Shown: in pieces, positions 10,646 to 20,299 of the stretch
Layout: each line of letters starts with the position of its first letter
How positions within the stretch are numbered: the stretch's first letter is position 1
Assembly (NCBI GenBank): GCA_033032865.1
Contig: JAWHQI010000148.1
Location: 5,103,501 to 5,167,500, forward strand
Direction of reading: 5' to 3'
DNA: 64,000 nt
Origin: Dactylorhiza incarnata
Taxonomy: Eukaryota > Streptophyta > Magnoliopsida > Asparagales > Orchidaceae
The notes under the pieces: model-generated
The model's database searches: none
Told to the model about the DNA's origin: nothing
What the model saw: the letters and a program-made list of their open reading frames with translations, nothing else
Position numbers and translations under genes: made by a program

Positions 10646-11186
10646 GCGAATATATTATGTAACAGTAGCATCCATCCCCTGTAATGAACAAAACATCCTT
10701 GATGATGGGTGGATGCATGCGAATATGATGGTAGCCTGAAAAAGCATCTAGAAAACTCATTAGAGAAAAACCGATGGCTGAGTCAACCCACACATCAATT
10801 CAAGACAGAGGGTAGCAATCCTTGGGGCATGATATTTTCAAATAAGAAAAGTCGACACACATCCTCCACCTGCCATCCCCCTTCTTTACCATCACCACAT
10901 TGGAGACCCAGCCTTGATACTGGATCTCAGATACAAAACCTGCCTCATGGAGCTTGTTCACCTCCTCCTAGATGGGCTCCTCCAGCTTGTCGGCGATGGA
11001 CCTCTTCTTCTGTCGGATGGGGCGAGTTCCAGGGTCAAGGTTGAGACGGTGGCATGCCACATCCGCATCGTTTCCTGGCATTTCTACCGCACTCCAAGCG
11101 AAGAAGATCACATTCTCTTGGCCGCATGCTAGGATCCTCCTCTGGTTCTCGGGGAAGAGCTCCCCACTTATCTTCACCTTTTCCAC
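10590..11186 (-). pseudogene. Tat-1 RT N-terminal fragments
   Basis: At 10968-11186 the minus strand shows the pre-RT block (SAVEMPGNDADVACHRLNLD, then IRQKKRS). About 10800-10970 holds the VVMVKKGDGRWRMC segment, and 10590-10793 the FLDAFSGYHHIRMHPP box, where the order breaks off at the inversion. Frames are shifted between these parts. Confidence 0.65.
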
Positions 11187-11680
11187 AGCTCCCCCTCACC
11201 CTATGGGAGACGACTTCTAGCTCCACGATTCTCTCCACGGCCTCAATCCTGGATTGTTCCCCCAACATCCCTCCTTCTCTCCTTCACAACCAAAAGCTTT
11301 GGTCTCTTCCTCTTCCATCTTCTCCTCTCGGATTTCCCAAAGATCCCTCACCCCTTTCTCCTGGGCTTGACCTCATTCCACTTCTTCTCCCATCTCCTTC
11401 GCTTCTGGCCCTTCTACGACCCCTTCCTCTGCACTCTGCCTCTCCAGCTCTCGATCCATCTCCTCTGCATCAGCCTGCCAGGTGACGACGTTAACCACGG
11501 TGACGTAACACTGCCTTGCCACCCTTGGGTCCCCCTCACCCAAACTTGAATTCCGCCCATGCTGAACTTCAGGCACTTGTGGAATGAAGAGGGGACACAT
11601 CAGAACGCACTGATGAGGGGTCGCCCGAAGATAGCATTGTAGCTGCTCGGAGCATCAACTATGATGAACCGGCAGTTACG
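11187..11680 (-). other. Tat-1 protease-RT linker remnant
   Basis: Acidic, low-complexity frames (for example 11373-11600 minus, rich in E) connect the protease and RT remnants. I see no enzyme motif here. Confidence 0.4.
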
Positions 11681-11683
11681 AGA

Positions 11684-11926
11684 CTATCCCCCTCTCACGT
11701 GGAGTCCTACTCCTCCCTCCACCTCCTTCCTCTCTCCTGAGAACCCAAACAAGGGTCCGTCCGAGGCTAGCACCTTTCTTGCCCCCACCTTCATCTCTTG
11801 GAATGCCTTCTTAAAGATGACGTTGACCGAGCTCCCGTTATCCACGAGGATCCGGGTGATGGTGAAGTTCTCGATGGCCGTCTGGATAACCAACGCATCG
11901 CAGAACGGGTCCTCATGACCCGGCAT
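11684..11926 (-). pseudogene. Tat-1 aspartic protease fragment
   Basis: The minus strand encodes GHEDPFCDALVIQTAIENFT and then RILVDNGSSVNVIF, the Tat-type protease active site V-D-x-G-S-S. A following FQEMKVG helix also fits. The fragment is about 80 residues and marks the most 5' recognisable part of Tat-1. The gag part has decayed or is missing. Confidence 0.7.
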
Positions 11927-12049
11927 ATCCTTATGAGAGAGGGTGATCGTTTCTGCTGGGGGGGGGGGCTTGAGAGGTATAAGCTACGCTTCGACGGTAC
12001 ATGGTGTGGAGGCTCGCCTTCCCGGTTTCCTCGATCCGCTTAGTCTTTT

Positions 12050-13270
12050 TGACTAACGGTCGGATGTGGCATAACAAATAGGAACACTAGGAGGAGCAGA
12101 CCCGTATCCAGAGGGAGGGACTTGATGCAGTTGCCAGGCCTGGTGTTGGACTATCAGCAGCCTTAGGGAGAGAACCGGTAAGATACCACCTTCCGTTTGC
12201 AGCCTTCCATCCTTTTCCAAATCAGTGTATAGGTTGCCTGACCATGAAAATGGAAAAACGTATTTATGATGAAGAGTGAATGTATTCGGACTTAAGCCCT
12301 TATTATTCAAACATTATGTATCCGCACTTTACTTTCTTGTATCTCATCTGGACATCTTTTATTATATGTGATATGTCGTGGACTGTGTTTTTATGACTTT
12401 ATACTTCTCTTGTACTGTGGTGATATGGTTGGCCTAAATGATGTTTAGCCGGCAGGATCGACGTTTTCTAGTGGGGACCATCCCGAGTGAAGGTGTCACC
12501 GCAAGGCGGCGGTTTTGGGCGATGAGACCCGTAAACAAAAGCAAAAATAAGAGGGTCTTACAGAAGGTCATGCCCTCCACTAATTAGCGGAGGATACTCT
12601 TCTTATGCCATCAAGAATAACATGGAATGAAGAATGATACAGATGAAATCGATGATAATGGACTCCTCTCCACAAATCCAAACTCGGCTTAACGTTTGGA
12701 GCTTCGGTGCTCCTCCAATGACGGGATATTCCTTCTCCTTCCTCCTTTCTCTTCTCTTTCTTAACCCTTGGAGAGAGAACAAAATGATATAAATGAGGTT
12801 GAAATCCTACTATTCCCTACCTAATAGGTTCATGGAATCATCCCCAGCGTTAGATTTTAAAACATCCCATCGGACGGCTCAATTTCCTGATGAAAATGAG
12901 CTCACGGGCTTGATCGCACGACCATGCATTTCAGTCGCATGACCATGCACGAGTATAACCCGCCAAACAATGTTCGTGTTTTAGTCGTGTGGTATTGGGT
13001 TCACACGACCGTGTGTGTTTCAATATGCACGGGCGGTCATTTGCGTCCGTGCGGTTTCACACGTGCATAACCTTGCGTGTTGTAAACCGACCCAAACTAG
13101 TTCTCTGTCGCTGATTGTGTGGTTTTATCGCACATGATTGCATGTGGCAAAAACACATGAACAGAAACAGTTTGCCTTAGAAAGGCAACCGAACAGTCCC
13201 CAAAATGCGCATGACATCCTTAGGCACCTTTGGACCCTAATACCTTCCAAAATAAAGGGATTTTGGTAGT
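12050..13270. other. Unassigned repeat-derived stretch
   Basis: No ORF longer than 90 codons and no protein motif is visible. At 12900-13130 there is an array of CACGACC/ATGCA/CACACGACCGTGTG words resembling the U3 word arrays of the LTRs elsewhere in the window. This may therefore be an unrecognised, decayed LTR. The sequence from 12430 to 12560 (GCCGGCAGG, then GGGACCATCCCGAG) has no counterpart here. Confidence 0.4.
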
Positions 13271-13277
13271 GTTACAA

Positions 13278-13345
13278 TGGATTTCAAGAGTGCATTTCTA
13301 AATGGTATTCTTTAAGAAGAGGTTTATGTGGAGCAAACTCTAGAT
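13278..13345 (+). pseudogene. Copia RT fragment (oldest SIRE copy)
   Basis: The plus strand encodes MDFKSAFLNG, one stop, then EEVYVEQ, the copia RT box. It is joined within about 10 bp to the start of a SIRE env-like ORF, so the rest of RT and RNase H is deleted. Confidence 0.65.
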
Positions 13346-13354
13346 CCTTAGTGG

Positions 13355-14206
13355 CATTGATGTGGATATGGAGTCTTTTTCTACTCCCTACTGGAAATTC
13401 AAAGATATCTTGCATCTATTTTTTGATCAAGGATTGATCAAACTAATCACCAATCAGTGTCAGCTTCTTGTTGCATAGATAACTACTTTTCGTGCCTCTG
13501 TCAATCGATGTAAGGATGATTCCATTTTTTGGCACTATAAATGGTACCCTAGTCAGGGTTTCTGGTCATGAAATTTCTGCGACCTTTGAGCTTCCAACCG
13601 GAAATGATAATGTAAACTTATCTGAGGAAGAAGTGGATAATGTTTTAAAGACAATGCACTTCTCTGGGTGCAACACATCAAATCTAAAGAAGGTTGATGT
13701 TTCTCTTGAATATGGATTTTTAGCTGACCAAGTTTGCAAGGTCATGCTATGTAAAATTTTTGCTCATGATGCCATTTCCAGACCTCAACTATAGATAATG
13801 AGTATTCTGATTCTTAAGAAGAAGATTAATTGCAACACTTGTTTGCTAAAACGGATTAAACACAAGATGCAACACAAAGATATTGTCTGTGGAAAATCTT
13901 GAGTATGGTTTTTCTTTATGCCTACCCCGCAATATGCACTTCTAATAGTGTTCATATACCTCCTAGGAAAAGGTTGTCCGTTAAGCTCTTTACTAAATGA
14001 ACAAGACATACTCCTAAGTATAAAGCTGGTTCTTCTCATTCAGCTTTAGAATCTTCTACATTCCTTATTGCACAAAATTATACTCCACCTTCTCCACCCC
14101 CTTCTTTTAACCTAGTTCTAGTTGGTGCTTCTCCACCTCCTACTAAAACTTCTACTTTACCACCTCCTCTATTTTGTTCTACTATTCTAGTTTCCACTGA
14201 AGCTTC
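13355..14206 (+). pseudogene. Old SIRE env-like ORF, part 1
   Basis: The sequence is homologous to the env-like ORF of the younger SIRE element at 18292-20114. GIDVDMESF aligns to GFDIDLDSF; the block from NLSEEEVDNV to FLADQVCKVMLCKIFAHDA (13605-13770) aligns to TPEEIKK and LLADIVGKILLCKISAHDA. Stops and frameshifts are frequent. It is proline-rich at the end, as in the younger copy. It is interrupted at 14206 by insertion of the SIRE-1 element and continues at 21622. No intron is seen at the position where SIRE-1 has one. Confidence 0.75.
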
Positions 14207-14278
14207 TGTTGGGGAAATGATTTATCTTAACCCCTAGAAAATGAGTTCTCAAAGTGGAAAATTAGTTTAAGTAAACTA

Positions 14279-14520
14279 TGCGTCGAATAGTAATCGACGC
14301 AACGTCGAAGTGTAGTCGACGCATCTCTCATACTGAGTCAAAGTAACTCTAACCGGAATTCGACGTAACTAAAGTTGACGTAACTCTGATTTCTAGTCGA
14401 CGCACCCAGTAAAGTCGACGCACCTCAGTCGACGCTCCTTCCATATTTTCTTCTTGACGTCTAGCCAGGCTGAAATCGACGCTTGCATCGAATAGTAATC
14501 AACGCACGTCGATTCTTTGA
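14279..14520 (+). repeat. SIRE-1 U3 word array (CGACGCA / TGCGTCG)
   Basis: About fifteen copies of words such as TGCGTCGA, TCGACGCA, ACGTCGA and GACGTAA lie in 240 bp, in both orientations, about 270 bp before the TATA box. The 3' LTR has the same array at 20372-20613 with roughly 15 substitutions, several of which change words. Confidence 0.85.
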
Positions 14521-14790
14521 CAGATTCAAAAACACGCCAGATCTCTTTCCTCCTTTCTGTAGATCTGAATTTTATGGAATTATATTATTCTTTTCTAGCC
14601 GTTCTGAATCAGTATTTCCTTCTAAATGATTCTTCACTATTTTGATTAAGATTATTATGGACATTATTTGAAAATAGAATGATCACTTTCCTTTTACAGA
14701 TATAATGATTATGGAAACTTTTCTCTCTTACTATTTCTCTGACTGCTAATTGATTATTCTCCTATAGCAATATTTCTGAATAAATAGAGC

Positions 14791-14798
14791 TATAAATA
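14791..14798 (+). promoter_or_regulatory. SIRE-1 5' LTR TATA box
   Basis: TATAAATA lies in the conserved context GAGCTATAAATACAGAAGG, identical in the 3' LTR at 20885-20892. It is the best candidate for the genomic RNA promoter. Confidence 0.7.
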
Positions 14799-15525
14799 CA
14801 GAAGGAGGTCGGCAAAGAACAACAAGTAGTGATCCACTCCATCCATTTGAAAAAGAGGAAAAGCTCCCAAGTGAAAAGTGAGAAAGCTGAGAAAAGTGAA
14901 AGAGTGCTGCAGCAAAGAAAAAGCCTTCTTCTTCTCCTCCTTCTGAAGCCATACAACTGCCATTTCTGAAAGCTCTCACTGAAAGAGAAAAGGGCTTACA
15001 ATCTCCTTCTCACTATAGAAGAGAGATTTCATTCACTATACTTGTGCTTCTAATCTTCTTGCTAGGAAGAAGATTCTTTCTTGCTTAAATTATTTTCCAT
15101 CTACTTCTTATTCTTATTCTTATTCAAATTTCAATTGTGTAAAAGAGTTTTTAGAATCTCTCTTCAAAAAATTCAGTTGTAGTGGTTCTAAGGTCTCCTT
15201 ATCAAAAGACTCAGGTTGGTTCTAAGAGTCTCCTTAACAAAAGACTCTGTGCAAGATAGTGAATTCCTACCAAGGGGGTAGAAGACTGGACTACCCAAAG
15301 TTTGGGGAACCACTATATTTCTTTGTGTTGTGCTGTGATTTTTCCTTTTGCTATTTCTTTCTTTATTTGCTTAATTCTTGTTGGTGTGTGGGAAGCTTAA
15401 ATCTGTGAATATTACACATATATATATATATTTGTTAACTTTGCACAAAATATTTTTAAATCTCTATTCCCCTCCCCCCCCCCCCCCTCTAGAGAATTCT
15501 AGTGAGGTTAACTGTGCACTTTCAA

Positions 15526-15539
15526 TTGGTACCAGAGAT
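15526..15539 (+). other. SIRE-1 primer binding site
   Basis: TTGGTACCAGAGAT begins two bases after the LTR end. It resembles TGGTATCAGAGC, complementary to the 3' end of initiator Met tRNA, the usual primer of plant copia elements, with a T-to-C change. Confidence 0.7.
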
Positions 15540-15614
15540 AGGTTGATCAAAAAGGGGTAACTCCTTGATCAAAAAGATCCTACCTCATATATATATTTTT
15601 CTAAAAACGTTTTT

Positions 15615-17925
15615 ATGGCACAAATCAAAGATTATGCTTCCACCAGACCACCAATGTGCAATCTTGAAAAGTTTACACTTTGGAAAACAAGAATTAGGAT
15701 CTATATGAATTCTATTGATGAAGAATTGTTTAATGTTATTTTGACAGGTCCTCCCAAGCCTTATAGAAAGGACTCAAGTGGTAAAGTGACTCAAACACTG
15801 GTCCCAAGGCGTGAGTGGACAGATGATGAGAAGAAGGCAGGAGTATGTGATGCAAAAGCTGTGAACATTCTTGTCTCAACCCTCTCAGATGAAATCTTTC
15901 AAAAGGTTGTTGACTATGAATCAGCCAAAGAAATTTGGGAGGCTCTTACAAAGATAGTAGAAGGAAGTGCTGATGAAAGGAAAGATAGAAAAGCTCTATT
16001 GATCTCCCAATATGAAAACTTTCAGAAGAAGCATGAAGAAAGCATATCTGAGATGTATGACAGATTCAGTCTGATCATCAACCAATTAAGGAGCTTGGAT
16101 AGAGAGATCTCTCTTACAGAGATCAATGACAAATTATTAATGAGTCTCCCAAGTTCATGGGACTCAAGAATATGGGCAATAAGCGATACAAGAGGACAAA
16201 AGGAAATCTAAACAGATGCCCTCTTAGGAAAACTCAAATCCTATGAGCAACAACTGAAAACCAGAGAAGAGAAGGAAAGAAGGGAAAACACTCCAACCTC
16301 TTCAAAAGATAGAAACATTGCATTAAAAGCAACAGAAGAAGAAACCCCTGTTACTGAAGAAGAAATATTCAGTCTCCTGTCTAGAAGATTCAAGAAATGG
16401 GTCAGGACAGATGGGTCTAGAAGAAGAGAGTCAAAACCAAGGTATGACAAGACTCATACTAAAGAAATTGTTTGTTATTCCTGCAGGAAAACTGGACATA
16501 TTGCTCCAGAATGTCTAGAAAATGCTGAGAAAAAGAATGATCTAAAAAAGAAAGATCTCAAGAAAAAAGAGAAGAAGAAAGAAAGAGGCTTCATTGCAGA
16601 AGCTTAGAGTGAAACAGACTCTGAAGTCAGCACCTCATCTAAAAGTGACAATGAAAAGTCTAAGCAAGAAGACCTATGCTTAATGGCTCTTGGAAGCTTA
16701 GAAAAAGAATGTGTTGATGAATCATGGAGTGAAATATGATCAGAAGGAAGCATCTCTTCTGAAGATGAAAAAGAAAATTCAATAACAAAAGCAAATAGAC
16801 TTATTCTCATAGAGGAATCTGAGGATAAGGATGAGGTAAGCATTTTTGATGAAATAAATTTTCTATGTGATGATTTCAAAAAATGATTTTAAAGGATTCT
16901 GTTTAGATCAACTAAAAGCTAAACAAGAAATTAAGGATCTAAAAGAACAAATTAATATGAGAAAAATAGAGGATACATGTTCAAAAAATTATGAACTAAG
17001 GTGTGATATCTATAAAACAGAAAAGGAAATAAACAGTGCTAAAATAAAAAATCAACTCCTTAAGAATAAGGTATCCCAGGCAAAAGCTTTTGAAGAATCT
17101 ATAAATGTCAGAAGCCAAATACTTAAAGAAATCACTGAAAAACAAACAATCAGACATAAGAATCTGGGGCTAGGGGCTGATCCTTCAACCAGTTCAATAC
17201 CATCTACCAAAACTGCTTGGATGAGCCCTGTTAAATTTACTAAACCCATCAAATCAACAAACTTAGAAGAAGACTCACAAAATAAAGAAGAAGACTTCAC
17301 CTTCAAGGAGATAAACCATTTTAATGAAACATCATACTATTCAGATGAAGACTCTCAAACTCCTTCTGCGAAGGCAACTAGGCCAAAAGAAACAATTCAT
17401 AAAGAAATAAATCTCCAACCAGAAAAAGGGAAAAATAAAATCTGTGAAGACACAATTGCGTCGACTTCATATCGACGTATGAATGATAATACGTCGAATT
17501 ATACTCGACGCAATCTCTCAGATGCTTCGACCTCAACTCGACGCATGAATAAAATTACGTCGGCTTACAATCAACGCAACTACTTCCATGCATCGATTCC
17601 AGATCAACGCAATCTAGAGAAAGCGCCGAATGCATATCGACGCAACTCTCAACATACGTCGAATAGATATCGACGAATAAAACCTCAGAGCAACTTAAAC
17701 ACAGGACATATCTATCCTTCAAAATTTTTCTATCTTAACCCCCATTCAGGACCCATTCATCTCGATCAAAACTTTTATCCTAATCAACAACTCTATCCTA
17801 ATCAACACCTCTATCCCTCTCTAAACTCAAATTCCCATAATCTAAAGACAATCAGGTGTTATATCTGTAATAAAATTGGCCACATTGCCAAACAATGTTG
17901 GCACAATCAATCCAATTGTCTATAA
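15615..17925 (+). pseudogene. SIRE-1 gag with two zinc knuckles
   Basis: The frame starts at ATG 15615, about 90 bp after the primer site, with a SIRE-type gag start (FTLWKTRIRIYMNSIDEEL) and a helical core. In-frame stops lie at 16209-16211 (TAA), 16605-16607 (TAG) and 16737-16739 (TGA). A frameshift lies near 16865-16885, after which the frame from 16867 stays open for 352 codons. CCHC knuckles are CYSCRKTGHIAPEC (about 16480) and CYICNKIGHIAKQC near the end. Residues encoded at 17458-17690 are rich in RR/RN because that DNA is packed with CGACGCA words. The stop after WHNQSNCL ends gag with no pol following. Confidence 0.85.
17458..17690 (+). repeat. CGACGCA-type word cluster inside SIRE-1 gag
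   Basis: Words such as GCGTCGAC, TCGACGCA, ATACGTCGAAT and ATCGACGCAAC occur about 14 times in 230 bp of gag coding sequence, in both orientations. The LTR U3 and the env leader (18017-18120) have the same words. Confidence 0.8.
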
Positions 17926-18291
17926 AATTAGTCTAAGGCTGACTTAGAAAACCTTAGGATTAGGAAGAAATAATCTCTCAAGAAAACTTAGAATTTTCAA
18001 GACAAAATAAAAGTCACGTCAATTTCTTAATCGACGCATCGTCGATAGGAAACCCTAACATCTCAATTCAGACTGCACCGACGCATACATCGACTTCCAC
18101 TCGACGCAACGTCAACTTCATGAAAAAGAGCGGCAATACTAAAATATTTTCGGTCACATCTACTGTAGTACCGAATAAAACTCGAGTTGTGTCTCGTTTC
18201 GATGTTTCACCTGACTTAAATAAACTCTTCAGTTAGAAATCTGCACACTTTCTGCATCTCTCATCTCTTCCTCTCTCTTTCACTAACCAAA
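17926..18291 (+). promoter_or_regulatory. Leader and possible internal promoter of SIRE-1 env-like ORF
   Basis: There is no coding sequence here. At 18017-18120 there are ATCGACGCATCGTCGA, CCGACGCATACATCGA and CTCGACGCAACGTC, the same words as in the LTR U3. A TATA-like TTAAATAAAC lies near 18217, followed by a CT-rich leader and the context CCAAAATGG at the env-like ATG. This has the layout of a plant promoter plus 5' UTR; activity is inferred. Confidence 0.5.
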
Positions 18292-20114
18292 ATGGCTCCC
18301 AAGATCAACTCTGGTTTCGATATCGATCTTGATTCCTTCCTTGCCACCGCCGAAAACTACAAGAGCATCATAGCTCTTTTCACTGAAGCCGGTCTAAACA
18401 AACTCATTTCAACAAGATGCAGACTCCTGGAAATAGAACTCACTGAGTTGATGAATCATGTTCAGATATCTGAACAAGGAGAGATTACAGGAACAATCCA
18501 TGAAACACCTGTCTCAATCTTTGCAGAATATCTTAGGGACACCTTTGATCTTCCATCAGGTACACACTAACACAATCCTTGGTCAAATCAAAAAGGGAAA
18601 GCAAATTATTTTGCTAAATGAATCTCCATCATCATTCTCTTATTAGGTAGTGAACCTGTGGAACTCACCCCTGAGGAAATAAAAAAATTTTAATCACCAT
18701 GAAATTCTCCAGATATAGACCAATCAAGTTGAAGAAAATAGACTTCTCTGATGAATATAGGCTCTTGGCAGACATAGTAGGGAAAATACTACTATGCAAA
18801 ATCTCTGCCCATGATGCAGTGCCCAAGCAGCAACTGAACATTATGGGGGCCCTTGTACTAAAAAAGAAGATAGATTGGGCTAGCTGCTTACTGAAGATGA
18901 TAGGCCACAAATATTCTTATAAAGAGAATGCCTACATGAGGATCATGAGTCAGGTACTCCTTCACTCCTTCCCTGGCCTATGTAGGTCAAAAGGAATTCC
19001 CATTCCTCCTGGAAAAAGGATGTCCATAGCCCTCTTTTCAAAATGGACCAGGCAAATCCCCAAGCCTGGTTCCATTCCTGAAAGGACTCCTTCTCCTCCT
19101 AATTCTCCTGTGCATCCATCTTCACCTCCTCCTCTACATACAGACATCTCTTCCCTACCAACATCATCCACACCAATAGTTTCCACTACCCTCACACCTC
19201 CTACCTTAACTACATCTTCACATTCACCAATTCAATCACCACCTCTTCCTCCTCCTCCTATCACATCCTCTCTACCTACATCATCTCCCATACCTCATAT
19301 ATCAACAATCACTTCTACACCTTCATCCCCTCCACCAACACACCCTGAACCATCTCCATCCACTAAAACTCTCATCACTCAGTGTATCCAGTCAGCAGCC
19401 CAAAGATTTCAAGAAATGCTGGATGGACACTGCCTTCAAATTCACTCCTCTATCAGGCACATGCAAACCCAGTTGGATGGGGTAAATGCCTCTGTGCAAA
19501 TACTCAAAACCTCTGTGTCTTCATCTAAGGTTACTAAATCATTCTTAACCTCCTTGGCTAAGAAGGTCAAGAAGGGGGAGAAGTTAGATGAAGAGCAGCT
19601 CTCCAGTCACAAATCTCACTCACACAACTCCTCTCCAACATCAAAATCTGATAGTCCTGCTCTGCTTAAGACCATTGGGAATGAAAAAGCCTCTGAGCTA
19701 CATACTAATGAACAGATAACAGATGTACTTTTTATAGCAAGAGAAGTGGAACAACAAGTAGTTGTATTTCAAAGGGAGGCAAGTAAAGTAGAGAAAGAAG
19801 TTGAAAAGGAAGCTGAAGTTGAAAAGGAAGCTGAAGTTGAAAAGGAAGCTGAGGCTGAAGGAGTGGCTGAAAAAGAGAAAGAAAAAGAATCTGAAGCTCA
19901 GGGGGAGCCAAATGCTGAAGCTGGAGCTGGGAAAGAAGCTGAAGAAGCAGAAGAAGAAAGTGTAAAGGAAGTTCCATCTCAGGGGGAGCAAACTGCTTTG
20001 ACTCAGGGGGAGCTGACTGAACATCTTGCTACTGAGAAGGAACAATTCACCTCTATAAAAAGGCCTGATCTCCCTTTAGTATTCTCTAGGAAGAGAAAAA
20101 CTCCTCCTGAATGA
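18292..20114 (+). pseudogene. SIRE-1 env-like ORF (with intron)
   Basis: It starts at ATG 18292 (MAPKINSG). The N-terminal globular part resembles a domain often called 'putative plant transposon protein' (LLADIVGKILLCKISAHDA near 18755). A proline/serine/threonine-rich region of about 100 residues follows (about 19070-19370), then a helical segment and an acidic coiled coil with EVEKEA repeats (about 19790-19970), ending RKRKTPPE. Proline-rich plus coiled-coil layout is known from SIRE env-like proteins; I see no clear transmembrane helix. Exon 1 ends at 18559, intron 18560-18646, exon 2 from 18647. A one-base loss in the A-run near 18678-18690 breaks the frame, which reopens and runs from 18699 to 20114. 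Confidence 0.75.
18560..18646 (+). other. Predicted 87-bp intron in SIRE-1 env-like ORF
   Basis: Donor CAG|GTACAC and acceptor TTCTCTTATTAG bound it. Removal joins LPS to GSEPVELTPEE through a split glycine codon (phase 1), restoring alignment with the old copy, which reads ELPTGNDNVNLSEEE across the same point without a break at about 13585-13630. The intron carries in-frame stops. Confidence 0.65.
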
Positions 20115-20288
20115 TATGTTGAACAATTTTTAATGCTTTAGTACAGATTGATCTGTACAAAAAGCCTGTTATATGATTTCTTTTTCCATTATCCTCTGAT
20201 TACCTAATATATCTCTTTTCTATAAATATGCTTTGATGTGTTGATTTAAAAGCTGATAAAATTTCTCTCTGAATAGGGTTAAGACAAA

Positions 20289-20299
20289 TAGGGGGAGAT
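20289..20299 (+). other. SIRE-1 polypurine tract
   Basis: TAGGGGGAGAT abuts the TGTTGGGG start of the 3' LTR at 20300. The same GGGGGAG motif occurs within coding repeats upstream (near 19905, 19983 and 20008), where it encodes QGE. Confidence 0.8.

Larger units (their letters stand above)
6186..12050 (-). mobile_element. Tat-like Ty3/gypsy relic (Tat-1)
   Basis: Minus-strand pieces appear in Tat order: protease, RT, RNase H, archaeal-type RNase H and integrase C-terminus, then a tandem repeat array and an antisense ORF. The second, archaeal-type RNase H and the antisense ORF are known hallmarks of the Tat lineage. No LTR of this copy is visible. Its 3' end is cut by the Athila insertion at 6185/6186, and the protease end near 12050 is the last recognisable part. 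Coding pieces are full of stops and frameshifts, the integrase core is missing, and an RT/RNase H segment is inverted (about 9885-10645). Confidence 0.75.
14207..15524 (+). repeat. SIRE-1 5' LTR
   Basis: 1318 bp, starting TGTTGGGG and ending ACTTTCA. U3 holds the CGACGCA/TGCGTCG word array (14279-14520); the TATA box is at 14791. The 3' part contains an (AT)n run, then a poly-C tract before TCTAGAGAATTC. Short minus-strand frames near 14746-14979 also exist in the 3' LTR and are not genes. Confidence 0.9.

Noticed and set aside
19698..20045. Minus-strand leucine/phenylalanine-rich ORF
   Set aside because: Shadow of the acidic EVEKEA coiled-coil repeats on the plus strand.
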